From assembly GCA_036504445.1 (NCBI GenBank), contig DASXVE010000034.1, positions 213,634 through 277,633 on the forward strand: a stretch of DNA of 64,000 nt. The letters are read 5' to 3'. A program made the translations under genes and the position numbers. A model generated the notes under the pieces. The model was not told the DNA's origin. It worked only from the letters and a program-made list of their open reading frames with translations, and ran no database searches. Source of the DNA: Candidatus Aquicultor sp. GTDB taxonomy: Bacteria; Actinomycetota; Aquicultoria; Aquicultorales; Aquicultoraceae. Below are positions 56,603 through 64,000 of this stretch, piece after piece (the stretch's first letter is position 1; every line of letters starts with the position of its first letter).

Positions 56603-58342
56603 TTACGGTCGTTCACGGTAGGCGTTAGTGATCGGCATGCGCCGGTCCTTACCAAATGCGCGCCGGCTGATCTTAATACCGATCGGTCCTTGGCGGCGCT
56701 TATACTCGTTTTGATCGACTTTCAGGATAACCCAGCGCACGTAGTCGGCGGGTAATCCTTCAGCGATGAGGTCGGCCATACTTTTCTCCGATTCAACATA
56801 GCCTTTGAGAATCGTATCGAGAATCGGGTAGGGTGGAAGTGTGTCGACGTCTTTCTGGTTAGGCTTAAGTTCGGCCGAAGGCTCTTTTGTTATAACTCGC
56901 CCCGGTATTACCGGTCGAGCCTCGAGAGAATTCCTGTATTCAGATAGCTCATACACTGTTGTTTTAAGGACATCCTTAATGACCGCAAAACCGCCGACCA
57001 TATCACCGTAGAGCGTGGTGTAGCCGACAGCGATTTCACTCTTGTTGCCGGTTGCGATAACCAGCCAGTTAAACTTATTAGAAAGCGCCATGAGAATCAT
57101 GCCTCGGGTTCTCGGCTGCATATTCTCTTCCGTAATATCCTCCGGCAGGCCGTCAAATGCTTCAGCAAGAGATGCTTTCATGGCGGCAAACGCCGGCTCG
57201 ATTGAGATATTAAGAAGCCTGAAACCGAGGTTTCGAGCGAGCGCCTCTGCGTCCTCAACGCTTTCTTTTGACGAGTAACGGGACGGCATGGCAACACCTA
57301 CCACGTTATCTGGGCCAAGCGCATCTGCGCAGATAGCAGCGGTAAGAGCTGAGTCAATGCCCCCGCTTATGCCGATCACGACCGTTTCGAAGCCGTTTTT
57401 ACGCACATAATCATGCAGGCCGGTCTTGAGCGCTTCGTAAATCTCGGCAACCGGCGCCAGCTTAGGCTCGATCATAGCGCCGGCAACCTCTTGTACCGGC
57501 GCTACTTCAAAGTCATCGATAGCATATTCGGCCACCGGATCAGCGCCAATTCTGCGCATCCTTTGCCTGCGCTTCGGGTCGAAGAGGTGCTTTGATGATA
57601 CAAGTGAGAGATCAAGATCGACTAAAACCAGGTCTTCGGCAAATTGGCGACCGCGTGCGATGATAGTGCCGTCCGGCCCCGCAACGAGGCTCTGCCCGTC
57701 AAAGACAAGCTCATCCTGCCCGCCGACAGTATTTACATACGCTATATAGACCTGGTTGTCGTATGCCCGCATGCCGACCATTTTTTCGCGCAGTAGGCCT
57801 TTCTGGCAATAGTAGGGGGAACTCGAGATATTAACTACCAGCTGACAGCCAGGCTCGAGCGCCTGCTCGTTGGTCGGGCCTTCGGCAAACCAGATATCCT
57901 CGCAGATATTAACGCCGAAGGTTAAACCATCCGCTCGAAATACCGGAATCTCCGTGCCGCGCTGGAAGTAGCGCTGCTCGTCGAATACACCGTAGTTTGG
58001 CAGGAATATTTTGTGGTAGTTGGCGATAAGCTTGCCGTTGTAGAGAACGGCCGCGGTATTATAGAGGTCATCGGTCATTTGCGCATGTCCGACGATCGCG
58101 ATAATACCCTCGGAAGCCGGCAACAGCGACGCGAGAGTTGCCTTCATGTCCTCGATGAACTTAGGTTTTAACAGTAAATCTTCGGGTGGGTAACCGCAGA
58201 GGGCAAGCTCAGGAAAGGCTACAAGTTGCGCCCCCGCTTGTCGTGCCCGCTCGGTCCGACCGGCTATCTTCTCCGCGTTGCCCTTGAGATCGCCGACGAC
58301 AGTATTAATTTGTGCTAGCGCTATTCTGATTGTTCCAGCCAT
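56603..58342 (-). CDS. nadE: Glutamine-dependent NAD+ synthetase
   Basis: This enzyme amidates nicotinic acid adenine dinucleotide to NAD+. The 579 residues combine an N-terminal nitrilase-type glutaminase (residues 1-255; Glu in AFPELALCGY, Lys in NYHKIFLPNYGVFDEQRYF, nucleophile Cys in VNICEDIWF) and a C-terminal synthetase (VIGISGGIDSALTAAICADAL with the PP-loop SGGxDS, VGVAMPSRYSS). The ATG has no clear ribosome binding site. It lies between two SpoIIE-type phosphatase genes on the same strand, 57 bases downstream of one. Confidence 0.95.
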   Translation of the reverse strand: MAGTIRIALAQINTVVGDLKGNAEKIAGRTERARQAGAQLVAFPELALCGYPPEDLLLKPKFIEDMKATLASLLPASEGIIAIVGHAQMTDDLYNTAAVLYNGKLIANYHKIFLPNYGVFDEQRYFQRGTEIPVFRADGLTFGVNICEDIWFAEGPTNEQALEPGCQLVVNISSSPYYCQKGLLREKMVGMRAYDNQVYIAYVNTVGGQDELVFDGQSLVAGPDGTIIARGRQFAEDLVLVDLDLSLVSSKHLFDPKRRQRMRRIGADPVAEYAIDDFEVAPVQEVAGAMIEPKLAPVAEIYEALKTGLHDYVRKNGFETVVIGISGGIDSALTAAICADALGPDNVVGVAMPSRYSSKESVEDAEALARNLGFRLLNISIEPAFAAMKASLAEAFDGLPEDITEENMQPRTRGMILMALSNKFNWLVIATGNKSEIAVGYTTLYGDMVGGFAVIKDVLKTTVYELSEYRNSLEARPVIPGRVITKEPSAELKPNQKDVDTLPPYPILDTILKGYVESEKSMADLIAEGLPADYVRWVILKVDQNEYKRRQGPIGIKISRRAFGKDRRMPITNAYRERP

Positions 58343-58399
58343 AATTGAGTTATCGACGTAATGTGCCCCGCCTTTGACCTTTTATATCTCTCTAGGATG

Positions 58400-61246
58400 C
58401 TACTGACAAGAAGTGTTGTCAACCAACTCCTTGACTACAACGATTGCTATGTCATCGGTTAAATGACCGTGCGAAAATTGGAAACATGCATCGATTATGT
58501 GATCGGCAATACCTTGAGCAGGCTGGTCAACACTCTCAAGCAAGACATTTTGCAGGCGTTCTTCGCCAAAAAATCCGGCTTCACTACGGGTTTCCAGCAC
58601 TCCATCGGTAAACGCTGTGAATATATCGCCAGGATGCATGGTTATCACGCCTTCGCTGTAGCTATAGTCGTCGATAATCGCCACAGCAGGGTCGTTTGTG
58701 GTCAGCGCCGAACACGTTTTGTTCGCATGGTTCAGCAGGCAGGGGTAGGGATGACCGGCATTCGTAAATGTCACCGAGCCGGTTGCGGGATCATAAACCG
58801 CGCAAAAAACCGTTATAAACACGCCGGGTTCAATTTGCCTTCTTACGACTTTGTTTGCTTCAGTCAAGGCGTATGCGGGAGACGGGTTCTCGTACAAGTA
58901 TGACTGTAGAACATATTTAATCATTGATGTAGACGACGCGGCCTCGATACCCTTACCAGAAACATCGCCGATTACCATGGCATATTTACCACCAGTGTTG
59001 AAGATATCATAGAAGTCTCCGCCGACGAGCGCTTCTTCTGTCGCCGATAGGTAACGCGTTCCGACATCCATCTTATCGATTTTAGGGATGCGAGACGGCA
59101 ACATACTCCGCTGTAGCGACTCGGAGATATGCCGCTGTGTTTCATAGAGACGGGAGTTCTCAATTGCGACGCCGAGTTCATTGCCGATCGCTTCTAACAG
59201 CGTCGCGTCGGTTTGCGTAAACTCACCGGGCCGGCGGCTGCCGAATGCCAAGACCCCGATAACTTTGTTTTTAGATTTAATCGGGGCCCCTACCAGGCTA
59301 AAGAACCGGTCGTATACGAAAGAGGCCTCAAACCCGGGATGCTCGGCAAGGTTTTCAATTATGACCGGTTTCTGCTCTTTGGCGACAATGCCGGGCAGGC
59401 GCTCTCCGACAGGTATTCGGCGGCTCTTATCAACAAACGGTTGGCTTAAGCCCTTGTCGGTCACCATGACCAGCTCCTGGCGCGCTTCGTCAAGCATGAA
59501 AATCGCCGCGCCGTCTGCATCTAGTAGTTCGGTTAAGCTATCGATTGCGGTATTGAGTAAGATATCGAGCTCAAGTGTTTGCGATAAGGCATTCGAGAGG
59601 TTGTTAAGGATAGACAGCTCTCTTGCGCGACTTTGGGCTTCTTCTTCAGACTCCCGTAGGCTCTCATAAAGCCGTGCGTTCTCGAGCGCTAGCGCAGCGT
59701 GGCGCCCCAAACCTCCAAGAATTGTGACATCGCGTTCGTTAAACCGCTTGTCGGGATCTTTACTTGACACCCAAAGCGTACCCATAACCCTGTGACGAAA
59801 CCACAGCGGTACCATGGCGGTTGCCCGCAACCCGGCTTCTGCAAAGACTTCTAACTTTTGATTAAGTTGCTGGTAATCATCGACGACGAGCGGCTTACCG
59901 CTCGCGATAACAATGCCGGTCATCCCAAATCCGGTCTGAATCTGAATTGTTGTCAGTACTTCCGGGAGATTATAGACAAAGGGATAGGTCAACGAGCCGG
60001 TTCGCTCGTCGATAAGCCCTACGGCTGCAACGTCTGCGCCCGTAATCTCGGACGCATTCTCAGCTATGCGGTACATGAGATCGTTTAAGTTAAGGCCGGC
60101 GGTAATATCGAGCGTAACCTCGAGTAAGGTTTGCAGGTCTTTGCTGCGCTCGCGAAGTTCGGCCGAAGATCTTCTCAATGTCGAAATAAGCCGGGCATTA
60201 TCAGCGGCTACAGCAGCTTGGCGCGCAAGTGCGCTTATAAGCTCTATCTCATGACCGGTAAGCTCACTGTCGTCCGGCTCGTCTATTATGATGCTTCCAA
60301 TGGCATGGTTGCCGACGGACAAGGGAATTATTAGTGCGCGGGAAAAGCCCAGCCGTTCCTTTGTTTGCTGTGATGCTTTGGTGATGACGGGGATTTCACT
60401 TTCCGACGTCACATCGGTTATTGGCTTAAATACCGAGCAAAGTTCGGGCCCGAAAGCTTCACATGGGTAGCGCGTGCTGGTCGAGACACTATTCTCGTGT
60501 CCCGCAACAACGTCAAGCATCGTGTCCCGGGGGTTGTAGAGCAATACCAGGTTGCGCTTCCCCCCGGTAACGTTGGCCGCCATATCTGAGAGCTTTTGCA
60601 TAATTTGGTTGACGCTAAGAGATGAGCCGATCATGCTCGAGGCGTCGAGCAAAATACGTGCTGTGTTAAGAGCCTCTTCGGTCTCTCGTTGGTGTTTTCG
60701 TTGTAAATCATAGAGTCTGGCATTTTCGATGGCGACAGCAGCTTGTGCAGCTACCGCTTCAAGCAAGCGGGCATGATATGCCGTAAATGAGCGTTCAGGA
60801 GATGTTGTGTATACCCATATCGAGCCGATGACCTGTTGTTTGCTAAAAACGGGTGTTGCTAAAACCGCTTTTATACCAAACCGCTCAAAGGCGTCGATCT
60901 TATTCTCATATGCCTGGTAGTTGTTGACGATAACGGTTTTTCGGGTCGTAATCGCCTCGTAAAAAACACCTTTGCCGGGGGGTATCGGTACAGTAGTTAA
61001 GCTCTCGGGCAAATTATACGAGTACCGCTTAACGACCGAGCCTTCATGATCGACGAGGAAGATGATCCCTGATCCTGCATCGCAAAGACTCACCGCATGA
61101 TGAATAATTTTTCGCAGGAGCACATCAAGATCGAGCTCAGATGATATATCCGTCATAATAGAGAGAAGCGCCTTAAAATCTTTTCTAAGGTGCCACGGTT
61201 CTTCGATACCGGGTTGGTTTTGAAAGGGCTCAAAAGGCTGTTTCAT
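58400..61246 (-). CDS. Four-GAF SpoIIE phosphatase (PP2C-type) sensor
   Basis: The 948-residue protein is soluble, with no membrane helix. Four GAF domains follow one another (about 30-180, 205-350, 385-525, 560-705; each ends in ALENARLYESL- or IENARLYDL-type sequence), linked by short coiled segments, then a SpoIIE phosphatase (VGGDFYDIF, MVIGDVSGKGIEAAS, TNAGHPYPCLLNH, TAFTDGVLETRSE). It resembles the protein encoded at 53578-56319 and is probably a paralogue. The role is to reset a sigma-factor antagonist or a similar phosphoprotein. GGAGGCAC precedes the ATG. Confidence 0.9.
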   Translation of the reverse strand: MKQPFEPFQNQPGIEEPWHLRKDFKALLSIMTDISSELDLDVLLRKIIHHAVSLCDAGSGIIFLVDHEGSVVKRYSYNLPESLTTVPIPPGKGVFYEAITTRKTVIVNNYQAYENKIDAFERFGIKAVLATPVFSKQQVIGSIWVYTTSPERSFTAYHARLLEAVAAQAAVAIENARLYDLQRKHQRETEEALNTARILLDASSMIGSSLSVNQIMQKLSDMAANVTGGKRNLVLLYNPRDTMLDVVAGHENSVSTSTRYPCEAFGPELCSVFKPITDVTSESEIPVITKASQQTKERLGFSRALIIPLSVGNHAIGSIIIDEPDDSELTGHEIELISALARQAAVAADNARLISTLRRSSAELRERSKDLQTLLEVTLDITAGLNLNDLMYRIAENASEITGADVAAVGLIDERTGSLTYPFVYNLPEVLTTIQIQTGFGMTGIVIASGKPLVVDDYQQLNQKLEVFAEAGLRATAMVPLWFRHRVMGTLWVSSKDPDKRFNERDVTILGGLGRHAALALENARLYESLRESEEEAQSRARELSILNNLSNALSQTLELDILLNTAIDSLTELLDADGAAIFMLDEARQELVMVTDKGLSQPFVDKSRRIPVGERLPGIVAKEQKPVIIENLAEHPGFEASFVYDRFFSLVGAPIKSKNKVIGVLAFGSRRPGEFTQTDATLLEAIGNELGVAIENSRLYETQRHISESLQRSMLPSRIPKIDKMDVGTRYLSATEEALVGGDFYDIFNTGGKYAMVIGDVSGKGIEAASSTSMIKYVLQSYLYENPSPAYALTEANKVVRRQIEPGVFITVFCAVYDPATGSVTFTNAGHPYPCLLNHANKTCSALTTNDPAVAIIDDYSYSEGVITMHPGDIFTAFTDGVLETRSEAGFFGEERLQNVLLESVDQPAQGIADHIIDACFQFSHGHLTDDIAIVVVKELVDNTSCQ

Positions 61247-61516
61247 GCCATGTGCCTCCGGCTGCGTATATCGAACCCTTATAGCGGGTTTGACTTCTTG
61301 ACGTCATGGTTATACCCATTTAAGCTCGCATTTACGCCAACCGGTAGATTGATCGGCCGGCGAGGTCTAAGTCTTCGTCATTGCATTGCTATGAAATCAT
61401 GTGCCTTTTATATATCTCACAACTCATGAATGATTAAAAAATTGAGAAAATGGAATATAATAACGTACCAAGCGTATCAGCACCGGGCGCTTACAAACAT
61501 GTGAAAGGGGCCAGAT

Positions 61517-62095
61517 ATGACATATTCGGCGAGAGATTTTAGCGGTCTTATCGGAATGGAGGGCTTTAGCGAGGTGCTCCTAACCAATCACTTTACACTG
61601 TATCAAGGTTATGTGACCAATACAAACAAGCTCCTTGGAGATACCGCGAAGATGGTGGTTGAAGGCACTGCTGCCACACCTGAATTTGCAGAGCTTAAGC
61701 GCAGGCTCGGCTGGGAATTCGACGGTATGCGTCTTCATGAATACTATTTCGAGAATCTGGGGGGTGCGGGTGAGCTTGACAGTGGCAGCAAGCTTACCCA
61801 GAAAATGACTGAGGACTTCGGTGGTTATGATGCCTGGGAGAAAGAATTCAGGGCAGTAGGTGCTATGCGCGGTATTGGTTGGGCGGTTCTCTATCAGGAT
61901 ATTGTCACCGGCGGATTGATAAATTTCTGGATCAACGAACATGACGCCGGGCACTTAGCCGGAGGCAACCCCATCCTTATAATGGACGTATTCGAACATG
62001 CCTACATGCTCGATTATGGGATCAAACGGCCTGACTATATTGAAGCGTTCTTCAAAAACATTAATTGGGATGCGGTGGAAGCAAGGCTCCGGTAG
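61517..62095 (+). CDS. Superoxide dismutase (Fe/Mn type)
   Basis: The 192-residue protein matches the Fe/Mn superoxide dismutase family. Metal ligands are visible: His in LLTNHFTLYQGYV, His in GMRLHEYYFENL, and Asp and His in LIMDVFEHAYMLDYG. The GWAVLYQD segment and the C-terminal W are usual. The metal cannot be told. It removes superoxide in the cytoplasm, and its presence suggests exposure to oxygen even in an anaerobe. GTGAAAGGGG precedes the ATG. It is a single gene. Confidence 0.9.
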   Translation: MTYSARDFSGLIGMEGFSEVLLTNHFTLYQGYVTNTNKLLGDTAKMVVEGTAATPEFAELKRRLGWEFDGMRLHEYYFENLGGAGELDSGSKLTQKMTEDFGGYDAWEKEFRAVGAMRGIGWAVLYQDIVTGGLINFWINEHDAGHLAGGNPILIMDVFEHAYMLDYGIKRPDYIEAFFKNINWDAVEARLR

Positions 62096-62166
62096 CGCCT
62101 TCACGGCTGGAATTAGCGGCCTGTCTGTCGACAGGCGCATTGCAACAGTGTAAGATAGATAATGCT

Positions 62167-62664
62167 ATGAAACTGCGATTATATATCTTCTCCATCGTTA
62201 TCCTGGCGATTTTGGTAACAGCATGTATAGCGCGAAACGATACCCGGCATACGCAGTCAGGCGGTTCCACGCTGAAAGCAGCGAATAATATTGCGCAGGA
62301 GCAAACGAACACCGGGAACGCGGCAGCTGTAGCTCCCGAGCAAACAGCTACCAGCCAGCAGGTCGATATTGTCTCGATGCCGTCACCGGTCTATCCCGGT
62401 TCCGCCATAACCGTGTTCGCTAAAGCAACGCCCGATGCGACATGCACGGTCCAAGTCGGGTACAGGGGCGGGAAAGGCGAAGAAAAAGCGTTTGTCGCAA
62501 AGCAAACCGAGCAAAATGGCCTGGTATCATGGACATGGCAGATAGACAGTTCTGTGCCGTTTGGCATATATCCGATAACGGTAACAGCACAATCAGGCAC
62601 CGGGGAACCGGCGGTTGTACAAAAATTTATCGATATAGAATCAAAAGCACAGTGCAACAAGTGA
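62167..62664 (+). CDS. Predicted lipoprotein of unknown function
   Basis: The 165-residue protein has a lipobox (AILVTACIA), a disordered Thr/Gln/Asn/Ala-rich linker (about 25-70) and a beta-rich C-terminal domain (SPVYPGSAITVFAKATPDATCTVQVGYRGG...SVPFGIYPITVTAQSGTG), which looks like an Ig-like or PKD/fibronectin-like fold as found in surface proteins. The ATG at 62167 gives a proper signal peptide; an earlier frame opens within the sod gene without one. No clear ribosome binding site is seen. A terminator follows. Confidence 0.65.
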   Translation: MKLRLYIFSIVILAILVTACIARNDTRHTQSGGSTLKAANNIAQEQTNTGNAAAVAPEQTATSQQVDIVSMPSPVYPGSAITVFAKATPDATCTVQVGYRGGKGEEKAFVAKQTEQNGLVSWTWQIDSSVPFGIYPITVTAQSGTGEPAVVQKFIDIESKAQCNK

Positions 62665-62706
62665 GAGACTAAAAAGTAGAACGGTCGATTCTACAACACT
62701 TTAGGA

Positions 62707-62743
62707 ACAGAGCGAGGGTATAACAACCCTCGCTTTTCTTTTA
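62707..62743 (+). terminator. Rho-independent terminator after the lipoprotein gene
   Basis: AGCGAGGG pairs with CCCTCGCT around a TATAACAA loop, followed by TTTTCTTTT. Confidence 0.85.
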
Positions 62744-62863
62744 CCACAAGAGTAACTATAGCGTTACAAGCGCTATACCTATCACGCAACGTTGTGCTCG
62801 CCCTATCAGGCAAAACCAGGCATAAAAAGAATTGCAAACGTTTACAGATTCTTGAAGAATTCG

Positions 62864-62891
62864 TAAAGATAGCTGTTAAGCGTGCCGATAT
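62864..62891 (+). promoter_or_regulatory. Sigma-D/FliA-type promoter for the chemotaxis receptor
   Basis: TAAA (62864-62867), 16 bases, then GCCGATAT (62884-62891) is close to the flagellar sigma factor consensus (TAAA, 14-16 bases, GCCGATAA/T). The ATG of the receptor lies about 48 bases downstream. It implies control together with flagellar genes. Confidence 0.7.
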
Positions 62892-62939
62892 CCTTACCAT
62901 GTAAATACGCAATATTTCGTACTAACGAGAGGAACGGCA

Positions 62940-64000
62940 ATGAAATCGCTTGGCAATATGCTTCGCAACTTTAAAATAGGGAACGTCCTTTTGATTGCAA
63001 TAACATCTATGGTTATTCCTGTTTTAATCCTGGGCTTTGTCGGGTACAGCGGCATCGTTTCGGCTGATAACGCCTTGGATACGCTCGAGCAATACAGCGC
63101 AGCAGGCACGGACTACGCTAATCTCAACTATTACGTTCAGCGGTACCGCTCAAACATTTTGAGCTTGGTGTACCTGAAGGACAAAGGGTTTGTGGAGAAA
63201 TCCGTAAAACGCTCGGCGGACATATCAACCTGCATCGCTAACCTAAAAAAGGAAAAGTTCGATCAAAAAGCTTTGGAGGCCATCGAAAAAGAGTGGGTTG
63301 CATATCGTGCAGCGTCAAAAGATATTGTCGATCATTACACCGATAGCAGCTATGTTAAAAAGCAGTTTCCGGTAATGCTTAAAGTAGAGCGAATGTTCTT
63401 AGATCACCTATATGATGGCGGCCTTGGTAATTCAGCCCAAGCTGCCGGGGTGAAAGTAGTAGATACCGCTCAGGCACGTGCAACAAGCGCAAGCGTAGAG
63501 ATATTAATCGCGACCCTATTGTCGCTGGTTATGGCAGGAGCAATAATCTTACTTGCCAAGCTATTCCTTATAAATCCGTTACGTACCTCGAGCATCCGCC
63601 TGATGGAGACTTCTAAGAAGCTTTCAGGCTCTTCGCAGGAGCTTGCAATAAACTCCGATGGGATGAATCAGACCACCGAGCAGATAACTTCTGCTATCAG
63701 CCAGGTTGCAACAGGTGCCGCCGAGCAGTCGAAGGGCTCTGCCGACGCTGTCAGCATTGTCAATTCGATCGCTCAAGCTATCAGCCAGGTCGCCCGGAGC
63801 GCACAATCACAGGTGCAAAGCGTCAACGAAATGGCAACCGGTATCGACGGTCTTGTATCCTCAATTGAAGAAGTCACCGCAAGCGCCAACGAGGTAGCAG
63901 ACGTAGTCGACTCAGCCTCATCTGTCGCAACCAAAGGCAAAGGCGCCGTCGATGACACCGTCTCCGGCATGGAGCGCATCAAAGAGACCGTTCTTAGCTC
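62940..64000 (+). CDS. Methyl-accepting chemotaxis protein (3' end beyond window)
   Basis: The first 353 residues are visible. A membrane helix (VLLIAITSMVIPVLILGFVGY) is followed by an extracytoplasmic helical sensor domain (about 35-180), a second membrane helix (VEILIATLLSLVMAGAIILLA), a HAMP-like linker and the beginning of the signalling coiled coil (SQVATGAAEQSKGSADAV, EEVTASANEVADVVDSA). The ligand is unknown. GAGAGGAACGG precedes the ATG, and a sigma-D-type promoter lies further upstream. Confidence 0.88.
   Translation, partial: MKSLGNMLRNFKIGNVLLIAITSMVIPVLILGFVGYSGIVSADNALDTLEQYSAAGTDYANLNYYVQRYRSNILSLVYLKDKGFVEKSVKRSADISTCIANLKKEKFDQKALEAIEKEWVAYRAASKDIVDHYTDSSYVKKQFPVMLKVERMFLDHLYDGGLGNSAQAAGVKVVDTAQARATSASVEILIATLLSLVMAGAIILLAKLFLINPLRTSSIRLMETSKKLSGSSQELAINSDGMNQTTEQITSAISQVATGAAEQSKGSADAVSIVNSIAQAISQVARSAQSQVQSVNEMATGIDGLVSSIEEVTASANEVADVVDSASSVATKGKGAVDDTVSGMERIKETVLS

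Overview
The window is a bacterial chromosomal segment with dense coding, many GTG/TTG starts and strong GGAGG-type ribosome binding sites. The content suggests a mainly anaerobic, deep-branching Gram-positive-type organism of actinobacterial affinity: the block of a TIGR03960-type radical SAM protein, its TIGR03936/DUF2344 partner, RNase E/G, L21, then L27, Obg, ProB and ProA is typical of actinobacterial and clostridial lineages, and an Hdr-Flx electron-transfer cluster, LiaF/PspC membrane proteins and a TasA/SipW pair occur with it. An Aquicultoria- or Coriobacteriia-like lineage is my inference; no rRNA or tRNA gene is present to settle it.

Layout. 1-573: 3' part of an ABC transporter ATPase gene. 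574-1123: a long leader with stable hairpins, then acetyl-CoA synthetase (acs). 3281-7905: membrane and envelope-stress-type genes (DUF981, two LiaF-like proteins, a double-PspC protein) and a YbjQ-like protein. 8008-14657, minus strand: a complete 2-oxoacid dehydrogenase operon (lpdA, E1 alpha, E1 beta, E2) with lipB and lipA. 15037-21220: radC, then the rod-shape operon mreBCD-mrdA-rodA. 21337-26334: a DUF697 protein, the radical SAM pair and RNase E/G. 26444-28087: a TolB-like lipoprotein and rplU.

28535-35407 is the most notable region: hdrC-hdrB-hdrA, an MvhD/FlxD-type gene whose conserved Cys codon is a UGA followed by a SECIS-like hairpin (a probable selenoprotein), two iron-sulfur proteins and a FAD/NAD-binding subunit. 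This is an HdrABC-FlxABCD-type module, predicted to couple NAD(P)H to ferredoxin and a disulfide acceptor by flavin-based electron bifurcation, with no hydrogenase nearby. 35511-43914: a three-gene glycosyltransferase operon (minus), a P-type cation ATPase, a three-gene ABC importer and a hemerythrin-like protein. These genes separate rplU from rpmA by about 16 kb. 44163-48579: rpmA, obgE, proB (5' end disturbed), proA and a 40-residue membrane peptide.

48670-64000: CBS-pair protein, a membrane-anchored acidic protein, ADP-ribosylglycohydrolase, HAD phosphatase, TasA-like matrix protein with its SipW-type signal peptidase, two very large GAF-SpoIIE phosphatases flanking NAD synthetase, Fe/Mn superoxide dismutase, a lipoprotein, and the start of a methyl-accepting chemotaxis protein behind a sigma-D/FliA-type promoter, which implies motility. 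No IS element, prophage, CRISPR array, tRNA or rRNA was recognised.
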